Source: Physcomitrium patens (lineage: Eukaryota; Streptophyta; Bryopsida; Funariales; Funariaceae). Taken from it: a DNA stretch of 64,000 nt. The position numbers and the translations under genes are program-made. The stretch is from the NCBI RefSeq assembly GCF_000002425.4, contig NC_037265.1:788835-852834 (forward strand), in the 5' to 3' direction. Below the pieces are notes generated by a model, which was not told the origin of the DNA, ran no database searches, and saw only the letters and a list, made by a program, of their open reading frames with translations. Of the stretch, positions 32,481 through 42,017 are shown piece by piece (the first letter of the stretch is position 1; each line of letters starts with the position of its first letter).

Positions 32481-32577
32481 AAAGAATAGAAAACCTTTAC
32501 TATAAAAGAAACAAGATCAAAGGAAATAACTTTCTACCTTCTATCTTTCATTGTAACTTGTGTGTATTTGTGATCAG

Positions 32578-32940
32578 ATGGAGCACCAACAACCAGGAGA
32601 TTCAACTCAAGAGCTTTCATTTGCGGACTTGCTAGACGAAACATTGTGATTGTCACAATCTTTGAGACGACGGAATTGAAATGAAGATCCTCAAGAATGA
32701 CATGTCCTTCCTCGGATAGATGGCGAGATACAATGTATTTGATATCACGACCTTAGAAGAGAATCCCGATGTTTAGTGATTTTATTAGAGGGTGGTTTTT
32801 TTCTCTGGGATAGGACACTATAGATGGTTGAGAGGACCTATCAACCATCTTCGAAGAGAGCAAAGATCAAAGTATGTAGCAAATATAATTCACCGCATTT
32901 TGGACTTCTTCAACATATGAAGACTGCTCCTTGTGGAACT
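32578..32940 (+). pseudogene. E1 third-ORF remnant
   Basis: Starting at ATG 32578, the frame resembles the 121-residue third ORF of E2 (opening MEHQQPGDSTQE against MESQQPADSTQE), broken by stops at positions of Trp or Arg codons. It lies between the chromodomain and the 3' LTR. The function is unknown. Confidence 0.8.
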
Positions 32941-32961
32941 TGTCCCTAGAAGAGAGGCTAA

Positions 32962-33509
32962 TGTCATGGACATATATATTTACCTCAATAGTTACTTATA
33001 TGATTAAGTAGAAGTAGGTAAAATAGAATAATTTTATAAAGTCTTCTAGAAAAGCTTCTTAGAAGCTTCATAGATGTGGTTTTGACTTTAGATGTGTTTG
33101 TAGGTTAGAAACTTGGCCAAGAAGCTAACCATATATTAGTAGCTTGTGGAACAAGTTACTTCCGTGTAGTAGCTTGTGGAACAAGCTAATTACGTGGCGC
33201 ATATATAGATAACTTGCTTTACAAGTTAAGACATGTGGCTAGCAAAGTCAACACATGTTGGAGGTCCTATAGGACATCGCCATGTAGCTCTTAGTTAGAT
33301 AGTATATATGGAGGCAAGAGTGAAGCCTTCTTCACTCTTGTCAATACCTTTCAAGTCTTAGTCTTGTTTCAAGACTTTCAAGTCTTCCTGTTTTTTGCAA
33401 TAGCCATTCTAATTAATATAATATCACCTTTTGAGTGACTTTGTAATTCTCTTTAGTGATAGAAGAGTATATTGAAGATTCTCTTTCTTCAAGATTCATG
33501 TCTTTGACA
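32962..33509 (+). repeat. E1 3' LTR
   Basis: It starts TGTCATGG and ends TTTGACA, 548 bp. A purine-rich tract (AGAAGAGAGGCTAA, 32948-32961) directly precedes it and is the likely plus-strand primer. It differs from the 5' LTR by scattered substitutions and lacks the T-run expansion. Confidence 0.93.
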
Positions 33510-33534
33510 ACCATATAGATTTTTGTATTCAAGT

Positions 33535-34142
33535 GAGTCTTAATCAAGATTAGACAAAGCTTTGATATTATAGGTGTACTCTTGTTAATCTGTCAAGGAC
33601 AAGAACTCGATGAAAAAATAATTCAGACAAGTAATGCTTCACTCAAAGATATGTAACAAAATATATATAAACAAGTATATATATTGAAGTAGAAACTAGA
33701 ATGGCTATTGCCAAAAGACAAGAAAACTAGAGACCCTTGAAACTAGACTAGAAGTAAGAAAGGAGTTGACAAGAGTGAAGAAGCCTTCACTCTTGTCTCT
33801 ATATATACTATCTAACTAGGGGCTACGTGGCGACGTTCTATAGGACCTCCAATATGTGTTGACTTTGTAGGATACATGCCTTGACTTACAAGGCAAGTTT
33901 TTCTATGTGTGGGCCTTTATAGTTAGCTTGATCTTCAAGCTAACAACATGTGTGGCACATGGCCAACTTGTTGACTACGTTTCTAATCCAAAAAATCAAT
34001 TAAAGACACCTATGAAGTCAAAGCAGCGTCTAAGAAGCTTCAAAGAAGCTTCCATATTAAATATTATAGAATTAATTTACTTTTACTTACTTCTACCTAT
34101 TTCTATATGTAATTATTAGCGTACATGATTATGGCCGTGATA
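33535..34142 (-). mobile_element. Remnant of the E2/E3 family: one LTR plus PBS and leader stub
   Basis: The interval 33591-34142 (552 bp) is a minus-strand LTR of the E2/E3 family (TGTCAAGG to CCGTGATA on the plus strand). The PBS complement (33578-33588, one mismatch) and a short leader piece lie on its left, so this was a 5' LTR. The body that should continue to the left is missing; about 25 bases further on is the end of E1 and its duplication. A solo LTR from recombination would not keep a PBS, so a deletion or rearrangement is implied. Confidence 0.85.
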
Positions 34143-35796
34143 TATTGTTACTAAGAATATTAGTAGTATGTAATGAATTTATTTTTATTATTAAAAAAAA
34201 ATATCTTTACATAATTAATACCTTTTTCTTGTCAAAAATCCATAGCCACCAATTAAGCTTTATAAATAGTGATTATTTTATAAAAAAATATCATATATAT
34301 CCTTAAAATATATTAAAATATGAAGATTTTTCATATATTTTTAATTATAGCAAAGATATCCTTCTCTTTTGTGATACTTGCAAATCTATCCATGAGCTTG
34401 ATAAGATATAATTTTATTCCTATTTTAGGTAAATATAGACTCTAATTCAAGTGCCATGCACATTTTAATGCGATTTTTTTTCTACAAGTTTGGCCTTCTA
34501 CAAACTATATGATGGTGTTGTTATCGCTATTGTCATATCTCCTTTGTTATATATGCCTAGCTTTATTAATGGCATCAAAATTATACTACCTTGATAGTTA
34601 GTGAACTTGTCGATAATACGTAAATTTTGGAACAATACGTGAATTTAGAAAGATCAATAATAAATAATATGTCATTCACCATAAGTACTAAAACTCTCAT
34701 CCTAATTCCACCTAAGTATGGATTTGAAAGGAAATTTTACATTCAAATATGAAAAGATAAAAGTATTCTTTTATTTGATCAAGATGAAATCATAACCAAT
34801 AATCAACTCAAAAACCTCTTTTGCATGTCGAATGAGGATCATGCAGTTTTCTTTTCTATCCTTCAAGTGTATAGTTTAGCAAGAGCTTGATTGTCTTTTT
34901 TATTGGTTATAGAAGTTAGTTGGAGCATTTACACTATAGAATATGATCATCCCTTCTCTTATAGGAGAGTTTGTACAGATGTATTTATTGTCGTGGTTGT
35001 CTTTAGACCTTTGATTCTTATAGTTGAGCTCTAGTTAAATTACTTGTAATTCAACTAGACATCTAGAAGATATATGGATTAAGTAGAAAGAAAGATTATG
35101 GAGTTGAGATTGTAAATTTGTATCTAAGACTATTCTTTATATTATTTGTTAAATATAATTGTCCAACATTTGTTTTAATTATTAAATTGATTCAAAATTT
35201 GACATACTTTTATTTCTCAAATGATATTTATTTTAAATAATGTAATCCATTTCTAAAGACAAACATCTGCAAAACATTATCACTATATCTAATTAATATA
35301 AAAGTTTTATATTTTGAAAAAATAAACTATAACATTAATTACTCATCATGACTCTCAATCCATATACTCCTTAGTATATTTATAACTAATAAATTTTGAA
35401 CTTAAGACCAAAAAATTTAAAATCATTGTTTGAATATTTCTATCAGATTTGTCTACTTCATAAATATATATTGTCATATATCTCATTTATTAATTTGAAA
35501 GCCTAGTGATATTATAAAATGCACTATTGCAAATGATCGTTATCAGTTAATTTCTTTGTCTATATCTTAATATATCAACAAATTTAAATATAGGTCTTTT
35601 AGTTGAAATTAGTGACACCAATGACTTATTGTTTTTTTGGATATGTGTCCAAACTTAACAATCTACAGTAGAAGTTGCCGTGATTGAGTCAAGTCTAGCA
35701 TTCGTGTTGTAATTTAGGCAACTAGTCAATGAATGCTTCTTCTTTATAATGTTATATTGAATATTCTTTGATTCATTCCACCACAAGTAGGCAAAT
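34143..35796. other. AT-rich spacer between retroelements
   Basis: No gene was recognised. A half-arm of the 59-bp repeat family is at about 34257-34275. The last five bases, CAAAT (35792-35796), are the left target duplication of E2. Confidence 0.6.
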
Positions 35797-36155
35797 TGTC
35801 AAGGACAAGAACTCGATGAAAAAATAGTTCAGACAAGTAAGCCTTCACTCAAAAAAAAGTAACAAAATATGAATAATAAGTATGTATATTGAAAAGAGAA
35901 ACTAGAATGGCTATTGCCAAAAGACAAGAAAACTAGAGACCCTTGAAACTAGACTAGAAGCAAGAAAGGAGTTGACAAGTGTGAAGAAGCCTTCACTCTT
36001 GTCTCTATATATACTATCTAACTAGGGGCTACATGGCGACGTTCTAAGAAGATTCTATATTAAATATTATAGAGTTAACTTATTTTTATCTACTTTAACT
36101 TACTTCTACCTATTTCTATATGTAATTATTAGCTTACATGATTATAGCCGTGACA
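35797..36155 (-). repeat. E2 3' LTR with internal deletion
   Basis: This copy is 359 bp against 561 bp for its 5' partner. About 200 bp are missing at 36049-36050, corresponding to roughly 47055-47255 of the other LTR. The TATA box and start-site palindrome are retained; the lost part is the U3 segment upstream. Confidence 0.92.
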
Positions 36156-36175
36156 TTACCCCCCCTTCTAGAGAC
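36156..36175 (-). promoter_or_regulatory. E2 polypurine tract
   Basis: On the minus strand, TCTCTAGAAGGGGGGGTAA directly abuts the 3' LTR. This is the expected RNase H-resistant primer for plus-strand synthesis. E1 has a weaker purine tract at the same place. Confidence 0.85.
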
Positions 36176-36253
36176 GAGTTCCACGAAGAGCGGTCATCAT
36201 ATGTTGAGAAAATCTATGATGCGACGAATTGTATTCGCCACATACTCTGATCT

Positions 36254-36619
36254 CTATTCTCTTCGAAGATGATTGATAGGGCCTCTCAACCATCGGTAGT
36301 GTCCCATACCAGGGCGAGAAGACCACCCAGTTATTTGATCATTATTGAGGCCTTCGTAACTTCCTTCTAATAGAATATTTGGAACACCATCAGGAGTTGT
36401 TCCTACCTCTAGCAAAATCACCAAACATCGGGAGTCCCTTCCCAAATTGTGATACCAAACGCGTTGTATCTCACCATCTATTCGAGTAAGAACATATCGT
36501 TCTTGAAGATCTTCATCTCGATTGCGTCGTCTTGAAGGTTGTGACAATCGTAATGTCTCATCCGACAGGTCAGCAAACGAAGGTTCTTGAGTTGAATCTG
36601 CTGGTTGTTGGCTCTCCAT
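36254..36619 (-). CDS. E2 third ORF, 121 residues, function unknown
   Basis: This is an uninterrupted frame downstream of the chromodomain and upstream of the polypurine tract. It opens MESQQPADSTQEPSFADL, is rich in Arg/Glu, and has an SRRRNRDEDLQERY stretch and a Trp-Tyr containing C-terminal half (RVWYHNLGRDSRC, GHYRWLRGP). There is no signal peptide, membrane segment or zinc motif, so it does not look like an envelope protein. The same ORF is present as a decayed copy in E1 (32578-32940) and as a truncated start in E3 (45602-45640). Its persistence between pol and LTR suggests an accessory protein of the family, but I do not recognise it. Confidence 0.75.
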   Translation of the reverse strand: MESQQPADSTQEPSFADLSDETLRLSQPSRRRNRDEDLQERYVLTRIDGEIQRVWYHNLGRDSRCLVILLEVGTTPDGVPNILLEGSYEGLNNDQITGWSSRPGMGHYRWLRGPINHLRRE

Positions 36620-36729
36620 CTAATTAGCGTCACAAATGCAAAGAAGTTACAAACAAGGATAGGAAATTGAATGTTATCTTGCCTCAATCTTGTCTCTTTT
36701 ATAAGAGAGATTTTCATCTTGGTTTTGAT

Positions 36730-39700
36730 GGATGTCGTTGATGAAAAACTTTGACTTTAGCTAATGCATTTGCTAGATTCCTGGATGGCTCTCATGTGCG
36801 TTCACTAATATCATATCCGTGCCAATGAACAAGATATTCCAGCTTATTTCGACGCCGCCTTGAGTCTAATATCTCTTCCACCTCAAATTCTTTATTATTA
36901 TCTACTTCTATAGGAGGCGGTGGCATTTGTCTTCTTCCTTGTATGTCTTATATGGTTCAAGAAGAGATACGTGGAATACAGGATGGATCTTCATTGACTC
37001 CGGTAGATGTAACCGATATGCAACTGGGTTGATCTGTTCAGAAACAGAAAAGGGGCCAAGCCTACGGTAGTCCAACTTGTCACAAGGTCGAGTAGACTTG
37101 ATATTGCGACGAAGTAGCCATACTTTATCACCCACGTTGAGATGTGGTTGCTCCTTACGATATAGATCTATGTTTATCTTTTGTCGTTCTTGAGCTTCCT
37201 TCAATTGTGTCTTCATTATTGCATGTAACTCTGACAACCGATTTGCTATATCTTCTGCTGCAGGATTATCAACTTTTGAAAAATCAAAAGTATCAAGTCG
37301 TGGATGATAGCCATAATTGGCAAAGAAAGGTATTTCTTGCGTGGAAGAATGTACCATATTATTATAAGCAAACTCTGCCAATGGCAGAAGGCTTATCCAA
37401 TCATCTTGTTGGTAGTTGATAGTACACCTTAAATACTACTCCAAGACTTGGTTAACGTGCTCTGTTTGTCCATCAGTTTGAGGATAGAAAGCCGAAGATA
37501 GCTTTATGTCCACTTTTAAAATCTTGAAAAGGGTCCTCCAAAATCTTGACACAAATTGAGTTCCCCTATCCAATATGATATCTTTAGGTAATCCATGATA
37601 GCGATAGATATTATCAATGAAAAGCTTAGCTGTTTCTTCACCTGTGATAGATTTTGTACATGGCACAAAATGTGCCATCTTGGTGAAACGATCTACTATC
37701 ACAAATATAGAATCATAAGATCTTGAGCTTGGAAGATCTGTGATGAAATCCATAGAAACAGAAGACCATGGTTGTTCTAGTATAGGTAATGGCTGAAGAA
37801 GTCCGTAAGGTCGATGACGAGGAATTTTTGATCTTGAACAAATATCACATGATTGTACAAAGTCTTTGACTGACTTCCACATTTGTAGCCACCAAAAATC
37901 TCTTGATATGAGTTCCAAAGTCTTATTATATCCAAAGTGCCCTGCTGCTGGAAAGTCATGACGTGCTTGAAGAACACGTAAACGTGCTTCTCCTTCTGAA
38001 ACATATAGGCGTCCTTCAAAATATAATAGATTATTCTTGAACTCAAACTTAGAAGGATCATGAGACTTGGAAGAATTATTCTCGATATCATAAATAAGAG
38101 GGTCTGAGGACATACTGGATTGGATTTGCTTGAGAAAAGTTGAATCAACAGTCAATGTTGATTTCATTGCTCGGAGATGAAATAGCTCCGGTTTCAAGAG
38201 GACCGTTCTTTGTTGCTCAAAAGCTGCATCTCCTTCTTTTGGTGCAAAATAAGAACGTCTAGATAGGGGATCAGACAAACCTTGTTGTTTTCCTGGCCGA
38301 TAAGTGATAATGAACTCGAATCTTGACAAAGACATACTCCAACGAGCTTGAAGACGATTCAACACGCGTGCTGACATGAAATACTCGAGATTCTTGTGAT
38401 TTGTATACACAGTGACTGGACTAGAAGCGCCTTCTAGATAATGACACCATTCTTGAAAAGAATCCACGATCGCAAGAAGTTCTTTATCGTGGATCTCATA
38501 ATTGATCTTGGCTGCTGAGAATTTTATTGAATGAAAAGCTATCGGATGAAGTTTGTCATCCATTCCCATTTGTGATAAAACTGCACCCAAGGCAAAATTT
38601 GATGCATCGGTTTCCATAAAAAATGCCTTGGAAAAGTCAACACGATATAAGACTAGTGCAGACACAAACGATGTCTGCAAGGCTTCAAATGCTGCTTCCG
38701 CTTTTTGATTCCATTAAAATTTATCTATACTAATCAAGTATGTAAGAGGAGCTGCAACTCGTGAGAAAGCTTTGATGAAGATCCGATAGTAATTGGCAAA
38801 TCCCAAGAAACATTGGACATCTCTTACTGTCCTTGGAATCTTCCAATCCATGATTGTTTGGACTTTCTTAGAATCCATCATGAGACCATCATTTGAAATG
38901 ATGTATCTTAAAAAGTCAACTTGAGTAGTGTGAAATACACACTTTTCCATCTTGGCATACAATCCTGCATCTCTAAGTTTTAGTAATACTTGACGAACAT
39001 GTATTTCATGTTCTTCGACATTCTTGGAATAGATCAAGATATCGTCTAGATAGCATACGACAAAATTGTCTAAGAATTCACGAAATACATCATTCATGAG
39101 ATGTTGAAAAGCAGTTGGTGTATTCATGAGTCCAAAAGGCATGACATTATATTCGAAATGTCCATACCTGGTTCGAAACGTAGTCTTCCATTCATCTCCT
39201 TCTTTGATCCGTACTAGATTATATGCTCCTCTTAGATCTATTTTTGTATAGATCTTAGCTTGATTCAACTGGTCAAGGAGTCCTGATATCAAAGGTAATG
39301 GATACCTGTTCTTGATTGTGATCTTGTTGAGTCCTCGATAATCAACACACATTCGTAAAGATCCATCTTTTTTCTTTACAAATAGAATTGGAGCTCCTGC
39401 TGGAAATTTTGAATGGCGTATGAAATTCTTTGCTAAATTCTTGTCAATATATGTCTTGAGTTCAGCCAACTAATCTTGCGATAAACTGTAAATTGGTCCA
39501 AATGGTGGCTGAGTTCCTTCCTTGAGGTCGATTGAACAATCATATGGGCGATGCTCAGGAAGAATATCTGCATTCTTTTTCTCAAAAACGTCTTGATACT
39601 CTTGATATTGACTTAGAATGCCACTTGAAGTTTTTACGTTTTCAAAAATAGGTGCAGCATAAATAGCAAAAGTTGATCCTTTTTTTGCTGCGTGTATAAA

Positions 39701-40251
39701 TGCTTTTGCACCTATCAGTACGGGTTTTACTATACTAAACTTATAATTTTTTACTTGGTTGGTAGAACTATTAATAACGCTTTGGGAAAAGTCAAGTTTA
39801 CGAGAATTGCAATCAATTTGAGTGTTATATTTTTCTAGCCACGATAAACCTAAAATAACAGGATTGGACGGGGATTTAATTATGTTAAAAGCTATGTAGC
39901 TATCATGACCGTCTATTGTTACTTTTATAGGATGAGTTTCATGAGTGACATCTCCAGAAGACAAGAGACGACTATCTATGACTTCTACATGTACTGGTTT
40001 AGGTTTCTGTACAAAGGATATTTTACGACTTTTAATAAATTGTTCATCTAAAAAACATGCTGAGGCTCTCGAATCTAATAAAGCAAAGGCTTTGTAATTC
40101 TTAGGTCCTAAATATAAGTCTATTATAAAACAAGGAGATGGTTCTGAGGAGAGGATAGGACCTTCATTAGAAATTGTACAAGGTCCAGCTGCATGGTCCC
40201 TATTGTAGCTGGACGAATCTGTTTCTCGACATGTTGTCTTCTTGGACCATC
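36730..40251 (-). pseudogene. E2 pol (protease, RT, RNase H, integrase, chromodomain) with several lesions
   Basis: On the minus strand, pol would start at ATG in TAGGGACCATG near 40.2 kb. Protease has DSRA (40067-40075) in place of DSGA. RT keeps YLDD. RNase H and a full integrase follow in one frame, with the first zinc-binding His pair and C-x2-C (CDICS), and Asp-Asp-Glu positions in VSMDFIT, LDRGTQF and TEHVNQVLE. A chromodomain ends the protein. Lesions: a one-base deletion just after the start, TAG at 39470-39472, TAA at 38714-38716 (shared with E3), TAG at 37436-37438 (shared with E1), and a deletion of about eight bases near 36950 before the chromodomain. Confidence 0.93.
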
Positions 40252-40795
40252 AGTCACGGCCATAATCATGTAAGCTAATAATTACATATAGAAATAGGTA
40301 GAAGTAAGTAAAAGTAGATAAAAGTAAGTTAATTGTATAATATTTAATATAAAAGCTTCCTAGAAACTTCCTAGACGCTGCTTTGACTTCATAGGTGTCT
40401 TTAATTAACTTTTTGGATTAGAAACGTGGTCAACAAGTTGGCCATGTGCCACACATGTTGTTAGCTTGAAGATCAAGCTAACTATGTGGCCCACACGTAG
40501 AAAAACTTGCCTTGTAAGTCAAGGCATGTGTCCTACAAAGTCAACACATATTGGAGGTCCTTTAGAACGTCGCCACGTAGCCCCTAGTTAGATAGTATAT
40601 ATAGAGACAAGAGTGAAGGCTTCTTCACTCTTGTCAACTCCTTTCTTGCTTCTAGTCCAGGTTCAAGAGTCTTTAGTTTCTTGTCTTGTGGCAATAGCCA
40701 TTCTAGTTTCCTTTTAATATACCTACTTGTTTATATTTTATATCGAGATAGCCTTTTGGTGTATATTTTTCCTCATCGAATCTTTGTCCTTGACA
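40252..40795 (+). repeat. E3 5' LTR
   Basis: A 544-bp LTR of the same family as 46808-47368 (reversed) and 33591-34142 (reversed), ending TTGTCCTTGACA. It has hairpin-forming sequence TTAGCTTGA/TCAAGCTAA in U3 and a TATA box at 40596-40603. R is inferred to begin at about 40627. Confidence 0.93.
40596..40637 (+). promoter_or_regulatory. E3 LTR core promoter and start-site palindrome
   Basis: TATATATA is at 40596-40603. A perfect 13-bp inverted repeat (GACAAGAGTGAAG at 40606-40618 and its complement at 40623-40635, 4-base loop) covers the expected start. The predicted 5' end of the RNA, ACTCTTGTCAA (40627-40637), begins 31 nt after the first base of the TATA box. The arrangement is conserved in E1, E2 and the remnant at 33.6-34.1 kb. 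Confidence 0.7.
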
Positions 40796-40797
40796 GA

Positions 40798-40808
40798 TTG
40801 ACAAGAGT
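40798..40808 (+). promoter_or_regulatory. E3 primer-binding site, self-primer type (candidate)
   Basis: TTGACAAGAGT begins two bases after the LTR end and is the exact complement of ACTCTTGTCAA (40627-40637), the predicted first 11 bases of E3 RNA. E2 has the same site at 46795-46805 (minus). A TATCAGAGC motif resembling an initiator-Met tRNA site occurs at about 40820, but it is 24 bases inside the LTR edge and is not kept in E1. Confidence 0.6.
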
Positions 40809-41007
40809 ACACTTACAATATCAGAGCTTTGTTTTTTCTTGAGTAAGAGTGGATTATCCCTTTCTCTTGACAAGACATAAGCGTATTAGAAGTTTCTGGA
40901 TTACCCACTTCTAAACTGATATTGTTCTTAGTATCTTCTTTGTTATCAAGTCTTTCTTTTCTTTTGTCTTGAGCAATATCAAACAAATTTTTCTTCTTAG
41001 TGTCATT

Positions 41008-42012
41008 ATGGCAGAGCTTGTTGAAATGAAGAGTGCAATGGCACAAATGCAAGAGCAAATGAGGGAGTTAATGCTTGCGATGCATCAACTCAATTCACCA
41101 ACACAGGAAAGAACAAGAATAGCAGAAAGTGGAGATATAGAGATGATCGGAGCTGCTTCAACATCTACAACAAATCACGTTCCTTCTCCAATTGTACAAC
41201 ACCCTATAAGCACTAGAGAACCAAGAATTACCTTACCTGAGAAATTTGATGGTACGAGATCAAAGTTTCGAGGGTTCATCAATCAAGTACAATTGGCAAT
41301 TGAACTTCAACCGCAAAGCTATCCAACTCCAGGATCACAAGTCAGGTTTATTGGCACTCTACTTTCTGGTTCTGCATTATCGTGGCTTTCGTCTTTTCTT
41401 GAACAACGAAATCCAATATTGGACAATTTGGAAGCTTTTTTGGCAGAGTTTCGATCTATGTATGGTGAAGACGATGCAACTCGTGTTGCAACAAATAAGA
41501 TCCGAATTCTGCGACAAGGAAATCGCTCAGTAACAGTATATACTTCACAATTTCGACAACTTGCAATTGACATCAAGTGGGATGATGCTGCACTCATCAG
41601 TCAATTTCTTTATGGATTGCAATACGAAGTAAAGAAATTGATGCTCAACTTACCTGATCCTCAAACTTTGAGTCAAGCAATCGATTTTGCGGTAAAATGT
41701 GATAATCGACTTTTTGAATTTCGATCTGAGAATCATTCACGGGAACCTCAACGTTATTACTCAATGGCAACATCAACATCTTTGCCAAACATACATTCGA
41801 AAGTAGAAGACATGCAAATTGACGCGGTACGTTTTAAACCTCTAACTGAGCAAGAAAAGATTCGTCATCGTCAAGAAGGATTATGTTTATATTGCGGAGA
41901 ACCTAAGCACACTGCTCAACATTGTCCAAAGAAACGATGCAACTATAAAATGAGGGGTACAACGGTCAAAGAAGACAACATGTCGGAAAACGGATTCGTT
42001 GACCTACAATAG
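41008..42012 (+). CDS. E3 gag, intact
   Basis: This uninterrupted frame of 334 residues starts MAELVEMKSAMAQMQEQM, with a Met/Gln-rich coiled N-terminus. The retrotransposon gag core (LPEKFDGTRSKFRGFINQ, FIGTLLSGSALSWLSSFLE) is followed by a CCHC zinc knuckle, CLYCGEPKHTAQHC, near residue 295. The product would form the virus-like particle and bind element RNA. It ends in TAG only five bases before the pol start position. Upstream frame extension to 40969 lacks an ATG, so I start at 41008. Confidence 0.92.
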   Translation: MAELVEMKSAMAQMQEQMRELMLAMHQLNSPTQERTRIAESGDIEMIGAASTSTTNHVPSPIVQHPISTREPRITLPEKFDGTRSKFRGFINQVQLAIELQPQSYPTPGSQVRFIGTLLSGSALSWLSSFLEQRNPILDNLEAFLAEFRSMYGEDDATRVATNKIRILRQGNRSVTVYTSQFRQLAIDIKWDDAALISQFLYGLQYEVKKLMLNLPDPQTLSQAIDFAVKCDNRLFEFRSENHSREPQRYYSMATSTSLPNIHSKVEDMQIDAVRFKPLTEQEKIRHRQEGLCLYCGEPKHTAQHCPKKRCNYKMRGTTVKEDNMSENGFVDLQ

Positions 42013-42017
42013 GGACC

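Larger units (their letters stand above)
27138..33509 (+). mobile_element. E1: degenerate Ty3/gypsy chromovirus retrotransposon
   Basis: The 6.4-kb element is bounded by LTRs at 27138-27702 and 32962-33509. Flanking 5-mers GCCAT (27133-27137) and ACCAT (33510-33514) fit a target duplication with one G/A change. The order is LTR, gag, protease, reverse transcriptase, RNase H, integrase, third ORF, LTR, as in the intact-order relatives E2 and E3, but it is clearly more diverged and has many stops. The 5' LTR has gained a long T run (about 27560-27588) absent from the 3' LTR. It cannot encode working proteins. Confidence 0.95.

Noticed and set aside
33591..34142. Solo LTR formed by LTR-LTR recombination
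   Set aside because: PBS and leader sequence remain on its inner side, which recombination would have removed.
40816..40831. Initiator-Met tRNA-like motif (TATCAGAGC) as the E3 primer-binding site
   Set aside because: It lies 24 bases inside the LTR edge, whereas the PBS must abut the LTR; it lacks the leading TGG and is not preserved in E1.
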